Shown here in pieces: positions 26,247 through 35,109 of a stretch of DNA of 64,000 nucleotides. The notes under the pieces are model-generated. The model ran no database searches, was not told the DNA's origin, and saw nothing but the letters and a program-made list of their open reading frames with translations. The stretch lies in the NCBI GenBank assembly GCA_964418645.1, contig CAYQME010000005.1:16981-80980 (forward strand), given 5' to 3'. The translations under genes were made by a program, and so were the position numbers. The DNA is from JAADHG01 sp964418645. GTDB taxonomy: Bacteria > Bacteroidota > Bacteroidia > Flavobacteriales > Flavobacteriaceae. The stretch's first letter is position 1. Each line of letters starts with the position of its first letter.

Positions 26247-27710
26247 ATGAATAAGTATTTCACCTCAATAATAATATGTTGTTTTGTTATTGGTATGTCT
26301 CAAGCACAAACAAACACATCACAAGGGACATATAAAAAGAAAGTATTAGAGACCTCAGAAGTAGATTTTTTAATGAGTTATTATACTCAAGAAGGAAATC
26401 ATGCCTCTGTAACTGGAGGAATTGGAAATGAAAAATTAACCGATGTTACACCAACGTTTATAGTTGCAATTCCATTAAATGCTGACGATGTTCTAACAGT
26501 TAATGCTGGAATATCAGCGTATACATCAGCATCATCAAGTAATTTAGATCCATTTGATTCAAGTGGAGCGTCAAGAAAAAGAGGCGATGATGATGATAAA
26601 AGAGTGTCAGCAAGAGCAGATAAAATTACAGGAAGTCCTTGGGTAGAATCTTCAGGAGCTTCACGAAGTGATATTTGGGCTACTATTAACGCAAGTTATA
26701 GTCATAGTTCTGATGATAGAAATAATATTTGGACTGCAGATTTGGGCTTTTCAAAAGAATATGATTATGCATCCTTAGGTTTTGGTGGCGGATTTACAAA
26801 ATTATTTAATCAAAAAAATACTGAACTAAGAATTAAAGGGCAAGTATATTTAGATAATTGGAATCCAAGATATCCAACAGAGCTAGATTCTTATTTAGAG
26901 GCTGGTCAAAATTTAAATAACGGTTTTTTTGCCAATATTGATATTCTAGACCAATTGGGTAATGTTATTAATAAAAATGGAAGTTTAGTATGGTCACCAC
27001 TGCAAACCCTTTTGGTTACCAATAAATCAAGGAATTCATATTCATTATCCTTTAATTTTTCGCAAATAATAAGTAAGAAAGCTCAATTTTCTTTATTCTT
27101 TGATTTAATTCAGCAAAATGGTTGGCTATCGAATCCTATGCAACGTGTTTATTTTGCAGACCGTGACAATTATTATGTAGGAAAAGCATCTAGTATTCCT
27201 AAATATACATCTCCAAAAAATAAAAATGTATTTCAATTAGCAGACGATATTGAAAGATTGCCTAGTTCACGATTTAAAGTTCCATTAGGTGCACGCTTCA
27301 ATTATTTTATAAATGAATCGGTTTCTTTAAGAACATATTATCGGTATTATTATGACGATTGGGGAATCCGTTCACATACAGCAAGCATAGAAATTCCTAT
27401 TAAATTTGCTGAGGGAAAGTTTACAATATATCCTAATTATAGATTTTATAATCAAACGGCAGCCGATTATTTTGCACCTTATGAATCTAATGTGTCAACT
27501 AGCGAATTTTATACATCAGACTACGATTTGTCTAAATTTGATAGTAACCAATATGGATTAGGCTTTAAATATTCTGACATTTTTACTAAGTTTAAGCTGT
27601 TTAAAGGTGTCGGATTAAAATCATTAGATGTACAGTACAGTATCTATAATAGAAGTGATGGTCTTAGTTCTAATATAATATCAGCTGGATTTAAGTTTAT
27701 TTTAGAATAA
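26247..27710 (+). CDS. DUF3570 outer-membrane beta-barrel protein
   Basis: About 487 residues from the ATG giving MNKYFTSIIICCFVIGMSQA, a signal peptide; an earlier in-frame start inside the DUF4266 gene would lose it. The rest is a strand-rich barrel of the DUF3570 family, ending with SSNIISAGFKFILE (aromatic near the C-terminus). Near residues 100-140 is a charged low-complexity stretch flanked by two copies of SSGASR. The family is almost always encoded beside DUF4266 and often with ApbE. Its role is unknown, possibly an outer-membrane conduit for an extracytoplasmic redox system. Confidence 0.85.
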   Translation: MNKYFTSIIICCFVIGMSQAQTNTSQGTYKKKVLETSEVDFLMSYYTQEGNHASVTGGIGNEKLTDVTPTFIVAIPLNADDVLTVNAGISAYTSASSSNLDPFDSSGASRKRGDDDDKRVSARADKITGSPWVESSGASRSDIWATINASYSHSSDDRNNIWTADLGFSKEYDYASLGFGGGFTKLFNQKNTELRIKGQVYLDNWNPRYPTELDSYLEAGQNLNNGFFANIDILDQLGNVINKNGSLVWSPLQTLLVTNKSRNSYSLSFNFSQIISKKAQFSLFFDLIQQNGWLSNPMQRVYFADRDNYYVGKASSIPKYTSPKNKNVFQLADDIERLPSSRFKVPLGARFNYFINESVSLRTYYRYYYDDWGIRSHTASIEIPIKFAEGKFTIYPNYRFYNQTAADYFAPYESNVSTSEFYTSDYDLSKFDSNQYGLGFKYSDIFTKFKLFKGVGLKSLDVQYSIYNRSDGLSSNIISAGFKFILE

Positions 27711-27751
27711 AGAATAAATAAGAGTAATTATCATTTAATTTAACTTTTAAG

Positions 27752-27759
27752 TATCTTTG
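27752..27759 (+). promoter_or_regulatory. Promoter -7 element of ferritin
   Basis: TATCTTTG matches TAnnTTTG, 20 bases before the ferritin ATG. No TTG box is evident upstream. Confidence 0.6.
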
Positions 27760-27779
27760 TATTTGTAAAACTTAAAGAA

Positions 27780-28286
27780 ATGAATGCAACAATAGAAAAG
27801 TTATTAAACGATCAAGTAAAGTTTGAAGCCAATGCTTCTATGCAGTATTTGGCAATGGCGTCTTGGGCTGATGCAAATGGGTATAATGGCGTAGCAGAGT
27901 TTTTTTATTTACAATCTGAAGAAGAGCGTGTACATATGATTAAATTGGTTAAGTTTATCAATGAGCGTAGTGGTAAAGTTATTGTTCCCGAAATTGATAA
28001 ACCTCAAGAAAACTATACATCTTTAAACGAATTATTTGAAACGTTTTTGAAGAGTGAAATGTTTGTAACCGAACAAATAAACCATGTAATTTATGAGTGC
28101 TTACAGCACAAAGAGTATAACGTTCATAATTTTATGCAATGGTATGTTACCGAACAGTTAGAAGAAGAAGCTGTTGCAAGAACCTTGTTAGATAAATTAA
28201 CCATAATAGGGAATGACAAATCTGGACATTATTTATTTGATAGAGATATTAATACAATAGCTTCTGTAAATCAAAATCCAGAATAA
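27780..28286 (+). CDS. Ferritin (bacterial non-haem type)
   Basis: A 168-residue four-helix ferritin. The ferroxidase-centre residues are in place: E17 in VKFEANASMQYLAMASWAD, E-E-x-x-H in QSEEERVHMIKL, and the later glutamates in YVTEQLEEEAVARTLL. It oxidises Fe2+ and stores the ferric core in a 24-mer shell in the cytosol. It has its own promoter and is not linked to the neighbouring redox module by overlap. The stop codon lies one base from the end of the convergent hydroxylase gene. Confidence 0.93.
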   Translation: MNATIEKLLNDQVKFEANASMQYLAMASWADANGYNGVAEFFYLQSEEERVHMIKLVKFINERSGKVIVPEIDKPQENYTSLNELFETFLKSEMFVTEQINHVIYECLQHKEYNVHNFMQWYVTEQLEEEAVARTLLDKLTIIGNDKSGHYLFDRDINTIASVNQNPE

Positions 28287-28287
28287 T

Positions 28288-29559
28288 TTAAGCTACTATT
28301 TCTGTAGAAACTACATCTGATTTTTCAAAATATGTAAAATATACAGCACCTACAATTGTGCTTAAATAATAAAATGTAACAATATAAATTCCGTAGGGAG
28401 TGTATGCATTTAATCCAAACCAATCGCCAAAATAAAACAGTATAGTTACTGCTATTGCAACTCTAATGCCTTCAACTATTACAGCATGTTTTTTTCTATC
28501 CATTAAGGTTGTATAACCATAAATACCAATAAAAACAACTAATCCGTAGAGGAGTAAATTATCAAACTTTATGTTTTCAAAATTATAAAACATAAACAAA
28601 AGTAAGACCATAGTCATTACATATTGATAGATAGACCAAAGTTTTAATGCATTAGAAGCTGGTGTTTTAAATTTGGAGTAACTGTAAACGTCATCAATTA
28701 TAGTAATAGGATACTTATCAACAACATCTTTAGGTCTCCAACCTGTTGGCATAAACCAAATACGCAATTTATCTAACCAATTTTTAGTTCTCCAGGCATC
28801 TTTAATTAATAACCAAATATGCTGAAAATTAATGAGTATGGGATTCCAAGTTTTCACGGGTTTTAAAACGCCATAAACAGGAGGTACTTCTTTTAATTCT
28901 TCTTGAAAGGTACCAAATGTTCTATCCCAAATGCAGAAAATAGCACCTAGATTTTTATCAATATATTCTTTATTTATAGCATGATGCACACGATGCTGCG
29001 AAGGTGTTACAATAATGTATTCTAAAACACCAAGTTTGCCAATATGTTTGGTATGATACCAAAATTGAGCAAATAAATGCAAGGGCGTTAAAATAGCAAT
29101 CACTTTATATGGAATACCTATTAATACAGCAGGAATAAGTAATAAAGCCGTATAGCCAAATAATGATGAAATAGATTGGCGTAAGGCACAGCCCAAATTA
29201 AATTCTTCACTACTATGGTGAATAATATGCTGATTCCAAAAAATATTAATTTTATGATTTATCAAATGATTCCAATAACTTGCAAAATCAATCGCAATAA
29301 AAGCAAGGACATAAACTATCCAAGATGATTCCATTTCAAATATTGCGAGATGTTTTAATAAATATGGGTAAGGAACAAGTACTAAAATAATGCCTAGAGA
29401 ATCTTTAACTACATTTGTTAATCCAGAGCTTAAGCTAGATATGGTATCGATTGTATTATGCGTCTGCTTTTTGGTAAAATGACCATACCCAATTTCAAGT
29501 AGCACTAAACCCATAAAAAAAGGAGTAGCATATAATAAAGCAGTTGCGTAAGCTTCCAT
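28288..29559 (-). CDS. Sterol desaturase / fatty acid hydroxylase-family membrane enzyme
   Basis: A 423-residue polytopic membrane protein of the di-iron hydroxylase superfamily. The histidine boxes are visible: HLINH, then QHIIHHSSEEFN, and SQHRVHHAINKEYID. The N-terminal half (residues 1-190) holds the catalytic domain; the C-terminal part adds more hydrophobic helices (about residues 300-410). It probably hydroxylates or desaturates a lipid at the inner membrane with O2. Alkylglycerol monooxygenase has a similar layout; the substrate cannot be told here. Confidence 0.85.
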   Translation of the reverse strand: MEAYATALLYATPFFMGLVLLEIGYGHFTKKQTHNTIDTISSLSSGLTNVVKDSLGIILVLVPYPYLLKHLAIFEMESSWIVYVLAFIAIDFASYWNHLINHKINIFWNQHIIHHSSEEFNLGCALRQSISSLFGYTALLLIPAVLIGIPYKVIAILTPLHLFAQFWYHTKHIGKLGVLEYIIVTPSQHRVHHAINKEYIDKNLGAIFCIWDRTFGTFQEELKEVPPVYGVLKPVKTWNPILINFQHIWLLIKDAWRTKNWLDKLRIWFMPTGWRPKDVVDKYPITIIDDVYSYSKFKTPASNALKLWSIYQYVMTMVLLLFMFYNFENIKFDNLLLYGLVVFIGIYGYTTLMDRKKHAVIVEGIRVAIAVTILFYFGDWFGLNAYTPYGIYIVTFYYLSTIVGAVYFTYFEKSDVVSTEIVA

Positions 29560-29608
29560 AATTATATTAAAGTCTAAAAATAAATATTTCTAGTCATTTA
29601 AAAAAACG

Positions 29609-29616
29609 TATCTTTG
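29609..29616 (+). promoter_or_regulatory. Promoter -7 element of guaB
   Basis: TATCTTTG lies 23 bases before the guaB ATG, so the leader is short (about 17 bases) and consists almost entirely of the inverted repeat at 29619-29639. Confidence 0.65.
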
Positions 29617-29618
29617 CA

Positions 29619-29639
29619 TGCAATTAAAACGTAATTGCA
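29619..29639 (+). promoter_or_regulatory. Inverted repeat abutting the guaB start codon
   Basis: TGCAATTA and TAATTGCA form a perfect eight-pair inverted repeat around the loop AAACG; the last base touches the ATG. It could be an operator or a leader hairpin limiting translation start. Confidence 0.5.
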
Positions 29640-31112
29640 ATGATAGCTTATCAAAACAAGATTGTTGGAGAAGGTCTTACTTATGACGACGTACTTTTAG
29701 TTCCAGCATATTCCGAAATTTTACCACGAGAAGTCAATATTCAGACAAAGTTCACAAGAAATATTTCTATAAATATTCCTATTATTTCTGCTGCTATGGA
29801 TACAGTAACCGAAAGCAGTATGGCTATTGCCATGGCTAGAGAAGGAGGTATAGGCGTGTTACATAAAAATATGACTATTGAAAGACAAGCCATGAAGGTA
29901 AGGAAGGTAAAACGTGCTGAAAGTGGAATGATTATAGATCCAGTTACATTACCTCTCACAGCCAAGGTTTTGGATGCTAAACAAAACATGAAGGAACACA
30001 GTATTGGTGGTATTCCTATTGTAGACGATAATGGCATATTAAAAGGCATAGTAACCAATCGTGATTTGCGTTTTGAAAAAAATAACGGGAGACCAATAAC
30101 CGAAGTCATGACCAGCAAAAACTTAGTTACTGTTAGTGAGGGAACATCGTTATTAGATGCTGAAGTTGTTTTTCAAGATAATAAAATTGAAAAATTACCT
30201 GTAGTTAATGCAGATTATAAACTTGTGGGTTTAATTACATTTAGAGATATAACAAAGCTTACTCAAAACCCAATATCCAATAAGGATAAATTTGGCCGAT
30301 TACGTGTGGCAGCAGCTATTGGTGTTACTGAAGATGCTATAAAACGGGCCGAAGCTTTATACATTGCAGGAATTGATGCTGTTGTAATTGATACTGCTCA
30401 CGGACACACTAAAGGTGTTGTTAAGGTGTTAAAAGAGGTAAAATCTAAATTTCCTGATTTAGATGTCATTGTAGGAAATATTGCCACAGCTGATGCTGCT
30501 AAATATTTAGTTAAAGCTGGTGCTGATGGCGTTAAAGTGGGTATTGGTCCAGGGTCTATTTGTACTACGAGAGTTATTGCAGGAGTAGGATTTCCACAGT
30601 TTTCGGCAGTTTTAGAAGTCGCTGCAGCTTTAAAAGGAAGTGGAGTTCCGGTAATTGCAGATGGCGGTATTCGTTATACAGGCGATATACCAAAAGCAAT
30701 TGCAGCAGGAGCAGATAGTGTAATGTTAGGATCATTATTAGCAGGAACCAAAGAGTCTCCGGGAGAAACTATTATCTATGAAGGACGAAAATTTAAATCC
30801 TATAGAGGAATGGGTTCTGTTGAAGCTATGAAGCAAGGGAGTAAAGATCGCTATTTTCAAGATGTGGAAGATGATATTAAAAAATTAGTGCCAGAAGGTA
30901 TCGTAGGTCGTGTACCTTATAAAGGAGAATTATTTGAAAGTGTTCATCAGTTTGTTGGAGGTTTACGAGCAGGCATGGGATATTGTGGTGCTAAAGATAT
31001 TGAATCACTTAAAAACAGTGGGCAATTTGTTAAGATAACAGCTTCGGGGATTAACGAAAGTCACCCGCATGATGTTATGATTACAAAAGAGTCTCCTAAT
31101 TATTCAAGATAG
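29640..31112 (+). CDS. guaB: Inosine-5'-monophosphate dehydrogenase
   Basis: A 490-residue enzyme with the TIM-barrel core split by a pair of CBS domains (about residues 95-210). The catalytic loop is GIGPGSICTTRVIAGVG with the active cysteine; further core motifs are DTAHGHTKGV and ADGGIRYTGDIPKAIAAGA, and the mobile flap is YRGMGSVEAM. It makes XMP from IMP with NAD+, the first step to GMP. It is monocistronic and divergent from the hydroxylase gene. Confidence 0.96.
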   Translation: MIAYQNKIVGEGLTYDDVLLVPAYSEILPREVNIQTKFTRNISINIPIISAAMDTVTESSMAIAMAREGGIGVLHKNMTIERQAMKVRKVKRAESGMIIDPVTLPLTAKVLDAKQNMKEHSIGGIPIVDDNGILKGIVTNRDLRFEKNNGRPITEVMTSKNLVTVSEGTSLLDAEVVFQDNKIEKLPVVNADYKLVGLITFRDITKLTQNPISNKDKFGRLRVAAAIGVTEDAIKRAEALYIAGIDAVVIDTAHGHTKGVVKVLKEVKSKFPDLDVIVGNIATADAAKYLVKAGADGVKVGIGPGSICTTRVIAGVGFPQFSAVLEVAAALKGSGVPVIADGGIRYTGDIPKAIAAGADSVMLGSLLAGTKESPGETIIYEGRKFKSYRGMGSVEAMKQGSKDRYFQDVEDDIKKLVPEGIVGRVPYKGELFESVHQFVGGLRAGMGYCGAKDIESLKNSGQFVKITASGINESHPHDVMITKESPNYSR

Positions 31113-31172
31113 CTCTTTTTATTATTTAGGATTTGTGTGTTAAAGACAAAGAAGATTTATTTACTATAAAAG

Positions 31173-31199
31173 AATGGCGATTGTTTATCAATCGCCATT
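31173..31199. terminator. Hairpin terminator between convergent genes
   Basis: AATGGCGATTG and CAATCGCCATT form a perfect 11-pair stem with the loop TTTAT, placed between guaB and the convergent secreted-protein gene. The flanking T and A runs are short, so termination in both directions is likely but not certain. Confidence 0.65.
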
Positions 31200-31224
31200 T
31201 AAAGTTTGAAAATAATTGACTTAG

Positions 31225-32091
31225 TTAATGCGCAATTACTTTTAGAGTTTTGTTGAAATGTTCACCTTCAATAACAATAAAACTTAGTTGATTTTGAGGT
31301 AAATTAATTTCTTTCACAAAATTATTTTGAACCTGCATATCAAAACTTTGTAATAATCTTCCGTAAATATCAAAAGTTTTGATAATTGCTTTCCCGTTAT
31401 AACCATTAATTTTTAAGGTTTTGTTATTATTTACATAGGAAATGTTAACGTTTGTTTTAAAATCATCTATTCCTAAAACAGTTTCAACTATTGTATATGC
31501 AAGAGTTTCTATATTAAAACTAATATCGTAATTAGCAGTAAGAGGAATAGCAATATTTGCTCCAGATGGAGAAGCTGTTCCATTTAATCCTGGACCACCA
31601 TATCCTACAGCCCAATCTGCATCTCTTCTAAATTTCAGCTCGCCTCCACTTACTAAAGGAATATTTGAAGCAGTGTAAATTATATTGTCTGTAGTTGTTA
31701 GAACCAAATCTGTATTCCAATCAATATACCCATTTCCAATAATACTAATATTCTGATTTGATGGTCCAGCTGGTGTAAAAGTATAATCTCCAGTTGTTAT
31801 ATTGAATGCAATATTATAAAAATTAGAAGTAACAGGGATGTTATTTGCCGTGGTAGTTCCTGAAGGGAAAGTATCTCCTCCCCAACTATTTGTCCAAGCA
31901 TCATCTTGTCTAAATTTTAAACCTCCAGCAGGAAGATAATAATTAGTTTTTGTAAAATTTACATTGTCGGCTGTTGTCATATTTACATCACTTCCCCAAT
32001 TGCCAAAGTCACCTAAAAATCCAATGGTTTGTGCTGTTATAAATTGTAAGGATAAAAATAAAGTAAAAGATAAAAGTAGTTTTGTTTTCAT
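31225..32091 (-). CDS. Secreted protein with SusE/F-like repeats and T9SS sorting tail
   Basis: About 288 residues from the ATG giving MKTKLLLSFTLFLSLQFITA, a signal peptide. An ATG 14 codons upstream is rejected: it gives no proper signal, and a near-consensus element (TATCTTTC, minus strand, 32113-32120) lies after it. Two similar units follow, each with a Trp-rich start (GFLGDFGNWGSDVNM; GNGYIDWNTDLVL) and LKFRxDxxW, recalling SusE/SusF starch-binding modules. The C-terminal 70 residues (KTLKINGYNGKAIIKTFDIY ... KTLKVIAH) are a type A sorting domain for type IX secretion. It probably binds a glycan at the cell surface. Confidence 0.75.
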   Translation of the reverse strand: MKTKLLLSFTLFLSLQFITAQTIGFLGDFGNWGSDVNMTTADNVNFTKTNYYLPAGGLKFRQDDAWTNSWGGDTFPSGTTTANNIPVTSNFYNIAFNITTGDYTFTPAGPSNQNISIIGNGYIDWNTDLVLTTTDNIIYTASNIPLVSGGELKFRRDADWAVGYGGPGLNGTASPSGANIAIPLTANYDISFNIETLAYTIVETVLGIDDFKTNVNISYVNNNKTLKINGYNGKAIIKTFDIYGRLLQSFDMQVQNNFVKEINLPQNQLSFIVIEGEHFNKTLKVIAH

Positions 32092-32253
32092 AATTATATG
32101 GATTAATTTATTGAAAGATAAGTATTTAAACACACTCTTTTAAATGGTATGCTTACTACAACGTTTTCGTGTTGAAAACTTTTATTTTAAACTCTATTAT
32201 ATTTATAAATAAGTGGGCACTAAACAAACTTTATATTCGTTGGTGTATACAAC

Positions 32254-32283
32254 TTGTAGTATAGGTATATATTAGTATTTTTG
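32254..32283 (+). promoter_or_regulatory. Promoter of the parvulin/MoxR operon
   Basis: TTG at 32254-32256, 19 bases, then TATTTTTG at 32276-32283. It drives the run of four close genes beginning at 32310. Confidence 0.8.
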
Positions 32284-32309
32284 CTGTGATAAATAAAAGT
32301 TAGTTTTTT

Positions 32310-34253
32310 ATGAGAATTAAGATTGTAACGACGTGTTTTATATTGTTTTTTATTCTATTTAGTAATGCCCAAATTAAAAATGATGATATTTTATTCACTG
32401 TTGGAGATTCTCCTGTGTTAGCATCAGAATTTTTAAGAGTTTACAATAAGAACTTAGATTTGGTTAAAGACGAATCACAAAAAAATGTTGATGAATACCT
32501 TAAATTGTTTATTAATTATAAGCTTAAATTAGACGAAGCAAGGGCTTCAGGTTTTCATAAAAAACCACAATATATTAGAGAATTAAATGGCTATAAGAAA
32601 CAACTGGCCAAAAACTACCTTACTGATCATGAAGTTACATATGCATTGGTAAAGGAAGCTTATAAGCGGATTTCTTATGACATTAAAGCAAAACATATTT
32701 TAATCAGACTTAATCCATCTCAAAAAGATACTTTAGCCACTTATAATAGATTGTTAAAGCTTCGAGAGCGATTCTTAAATGAAGATTTTGATTCGCTTAA
32801 AAAAGAGATTCATAATGGTAATACAGTATTGGTTGAGGATTTAGGTTATTTTTCTGGTTTTAAAATGGTTTATGATTTTGAATCGGCTGCGTTTAATACC
32901 AATGTAGGAGAAGTTTCAATGCCATTCAGAACGCAGTTCGGATACCATATTGTAAGGGTATTTGATAAACGGAAGTCTAGAGGTGAAGTGACTGTTGGAC
33001 ATATTATGATTTCTAATAATCAAAAGGATACTTCAATAAAGCCAGAAGTAAGAATACAAGAGATTTATAAGCTTATTAGCCAAGGTGAGAATTTTGAATC
33101 GTTAGCCAAACAATTTTCAGAAGATAAAAGTTCTGCAAGCAAAGGGGGAAAACTATCACCTTTTAATAGTGGTCAATTAAGCTCAGTTGTATTTGAAGAT
33201 GTTGCGTTTAGTTTAAATAGTGTTGGAGAAGTTTCTAAACCATTTCAATCAGATTATGGTTGGCATATTATAAAGTTATATAATAAAAAACCAATTGCTC
33301 CTTTTGAAGATTTAAAATACGAATTAGAAAATAAAGTTAGACTAGATGCTCGTTCTAAACTTATCAATACATCTTTACAGAATAAACTTAAAAAACAGTA
33401 TAATATTCCTAGTGCTAATCCTGCGCGTTCTTATTTTGTGTCCATTTTAAATGACGATTATTATAACAGGTCATGGAAAGTCCCTTCAAATATTCCTAAA
33501 GAAAAAGGTCTGCTTAAAATTGGAGATACATTATTAACCTATAATGATTTTGCAAATTTTTTACGATTACGACAAAAAGAAGCTAAAAAGAGCCAGTCTT
33601 TTCAAGAAATTATTGATGAAAAATACAAAGCATTTATCAATAAGAATGTTTTAGCATATCATGAGCATAATTTAGAGAATGAAAATATTGAATTTGCTCA
33701 GATTTTGTCTGAGTACAGAGAAGGTCTTTTGTTGTTTGATTTGATGGAAACTAAAATTTGGAATGCTGTAAAAAAGGATACTATTGGAATACAAAACTAT
33801 TTTAATGCCAATAAAGACAACTATAAATGGGAACGACGTATCGATGCAATTATAGCAACTTCAGCAAAGGAAAAAGATATTAAGGAAGTAAAGCAATTAT
33901 TTAGTAATGGGACTAAATGGGAGACGATAAAAGATAAATTAAATCAGGGAGATGCTCAAAAAGTTATTTTTACTTCTGGAATTATGACTGCTTCACATCA
34001 AGCTTTACCAAAAACATTTGATTTTAATGTGGGTATTTCAAAAATATATTTCTATAATGATGCCTACCATATTATTAAAGTAAATAAAGTGTTGCCAGAA
34101 GCTAACAAAACACTAAAGGAAACCAAAGGTGCTGTGATAAGTGACTACCAAAATCTGGTTGAAAAGAATTGGCTTAAAGAACTAGAAGGGAAGTATGAAG
34201 TGAAGATTAATCAAGATGTTTTAGCAAAAGTAAAATTTCAAATTTATAATTAA
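32310..34253 (+). CDS. Parvulin-type peptidyl-prolyl isomerase / periplasmic chaperone
   Basis: A 647-residue secreted protein (signal about residues 1-20, ending SNAQ). Two rotamase-like PpiC units follow: the first around residues 125-225 (KAKHILIRL ... FGYHIVRVFDKR), and the second, better conserved, around 230-330 (VGHIMISNN ... FSEDKSSASKGGKLSPF ... YGWHIIKLYNKKP). A weak third unit lies near 510-610. It should assist folding of outer-membrane proteins in the periplasm. It is the first gene of an operon with a lipoprotein, a SurA homologue and a MoxR ATPase. Confidence 0.88.
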   Translation: MRIKIVTTCFILFFILFSNAQIKNDDILFTVGDSPVLASEFLRVYNKNLDLVKDESQKNVDEYLKLFINYKLKLDEARASGFHKKPQYIRELNGYKKQLAKNYLTDHEVTYALVKEAYKRISYDIKAKHILIRLNPSQKDTLATYNRLLKLRERFLNEDFDSLKKEIHNGNTVLVEDLGYFSGFKMVYDFESAAFNTNVGEVSMPFRTQFGYHIVRVFDKRKSRGEVTVGHIMISNNQKDTSIKPEVRIQEIYKLISQGENFESLAKQFSEDKSSASKGGKLSPFNSGQLSSVVFEDVAFSLNSVGEVSKPFQSDYGWHIIKLYNKKPIAPFEDLKYELENKVRLDARSKLINTSLQNKLKKQYNIPSANPARSYFVSILNDDYYNRSWKVPSNIPKEKGLLKIGDTLLTYNDFANFLRLRQKEAKKSQSFQEIIDEKYKAFINKNVLAYHEHNLENENIEFAQILSEYREGLLLFDLMETKIWNAVKKDTIGIQNYFNANKDNYKWERRIDAIIATSAKEKDIKEVKQLFSNGTKWETIKDKLNQGDAQKVIFTSGIMTASHQALPKTFDFNVGISKIYFYNDAYHIIKVNKVLPEANKTLKETKGAVISDYQNLVEKNWLKELEGKYEVKINQDVLAKVKFQIYN

Positions 34254-35108
34254 TTGCATTCTAAGTTTTACATATTATTTCTAGTATCATTTATCTTTTT
34301 GTCTTGTGATTATTTAAAAAAGACTGAAGAAAGTGATGCAATTGCACGCGTAAATGACACTTATTTATATAAAAGTGATATTAAAGATTTAATTACTGAA
34401 GGGATTTCAAAAGAAGATAGTACTGTACGTGTAAATAATTTTATTAATCATTGGGCAACACAACAATTACTTATAAATGGTGCCGAAATAAATTTATCTG
34501 AAGATAAACAAGAAGAGTTTAATGATTTAGTAAAACAGTACAAAAACGATTTGTTTATTAAGGCTTATTTAGAAGCTTTAGTTAAACGTAGTATTGATAC
34601 TAGTGTTTCGCAAAAGGAAGCTGAAGAAGTGTATAATAGAAATCAAGAGACCTTTAAATTAAATGAAGAGCTTGTTAAGTTTAGATATATTAACGTAAAT
34701 GAAAATATTGCTAATCTAAAAGACATTGAAAAACGTTTTAAGCGTTTTAATATTGAAGATAAAAAAGTACTAGACTCTATTGCAATTCAGTTTAAATCGT
34801 ATTCGTTAAACGATTCAATTTGGATTAGAGCCAATCAAGCCATATTAAAGATTCCAGCTATAAAAGCTACAAACAAAAAAGAACTGTTAAAAAAATCTAA
34901 TTTTATACAACTCAAAGATTCATTAGGTTTATATTTGATGCAAATTAATGAGGTGTTACTTCGCAATGAAATTGCACCTATAGAATTTGTAATGCCAACA
35001 ATTAAACAAATCGTGATTAATAAGCGAAAGTTGGAGTTTACAAAAGAATTAGAAAAAGACATTACCAAAGATGCAATTAAAAACAAACAATTTGAAATTT
35101 TTAACTAA
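34254..35108 (+). CDS. Lipoprotein of the SurA/PpiC cluster
   Basis: 284 residues starting at a TTG that directly abuts the stop codon of the previous gene; no ATG gives the signal peptide. The signal ends in FIFLSCDY with the lipobox cysteine at about residue 18. The mature part is helical and charged, with ARVNDTYLYKSDIKDLI resembling the N-terminal segment of SurA-like chaperones, but no rotamase motif is visible. It may be a chaperone subunit lacking the isomerase domain. It is encoded between two parvulin genes. Confidence 0.75.
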   Translation: MHSKFYILFLVSFIFLSCDYLKKTEESDAIARVNDTYLYKSDIKDLITEGISKEDSTVRVNNFINHWATQQLLINGAEINLSEDKQEEFNDLVKQYKNDLFIKAYLEALVKRSIDTSVSQKEAEEVYNRNQETFKLNEELVKFRYINVNENIANLKDIEKRFKRFNIEDKKVLDSIAIQFKSYSLNDSIWIRANQAILKIPAIKATNKKELLKKSNFIQLKDSLGLYLMQINEVLLRNEIAPIEFVMPTIKQIVINKRKLEFTKELEKDITKDAIKNKQFEIFN

Positions 35109-35109
35109 G

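Noticed and set aside
26540..26680. ApbE flavinylation sites in the DUF3570 protein
   Set aside because: The motif is SGAS followed by Arg, without the SGAT threonine; only the protein at 23339 has a convincing site.
34200..34300. A frameshift joining the first parvulin gene to the following lipoprotein
   Set aside because: The second product has its own signal peptide and lipobox directly after a TTG start, so these are separate genes.
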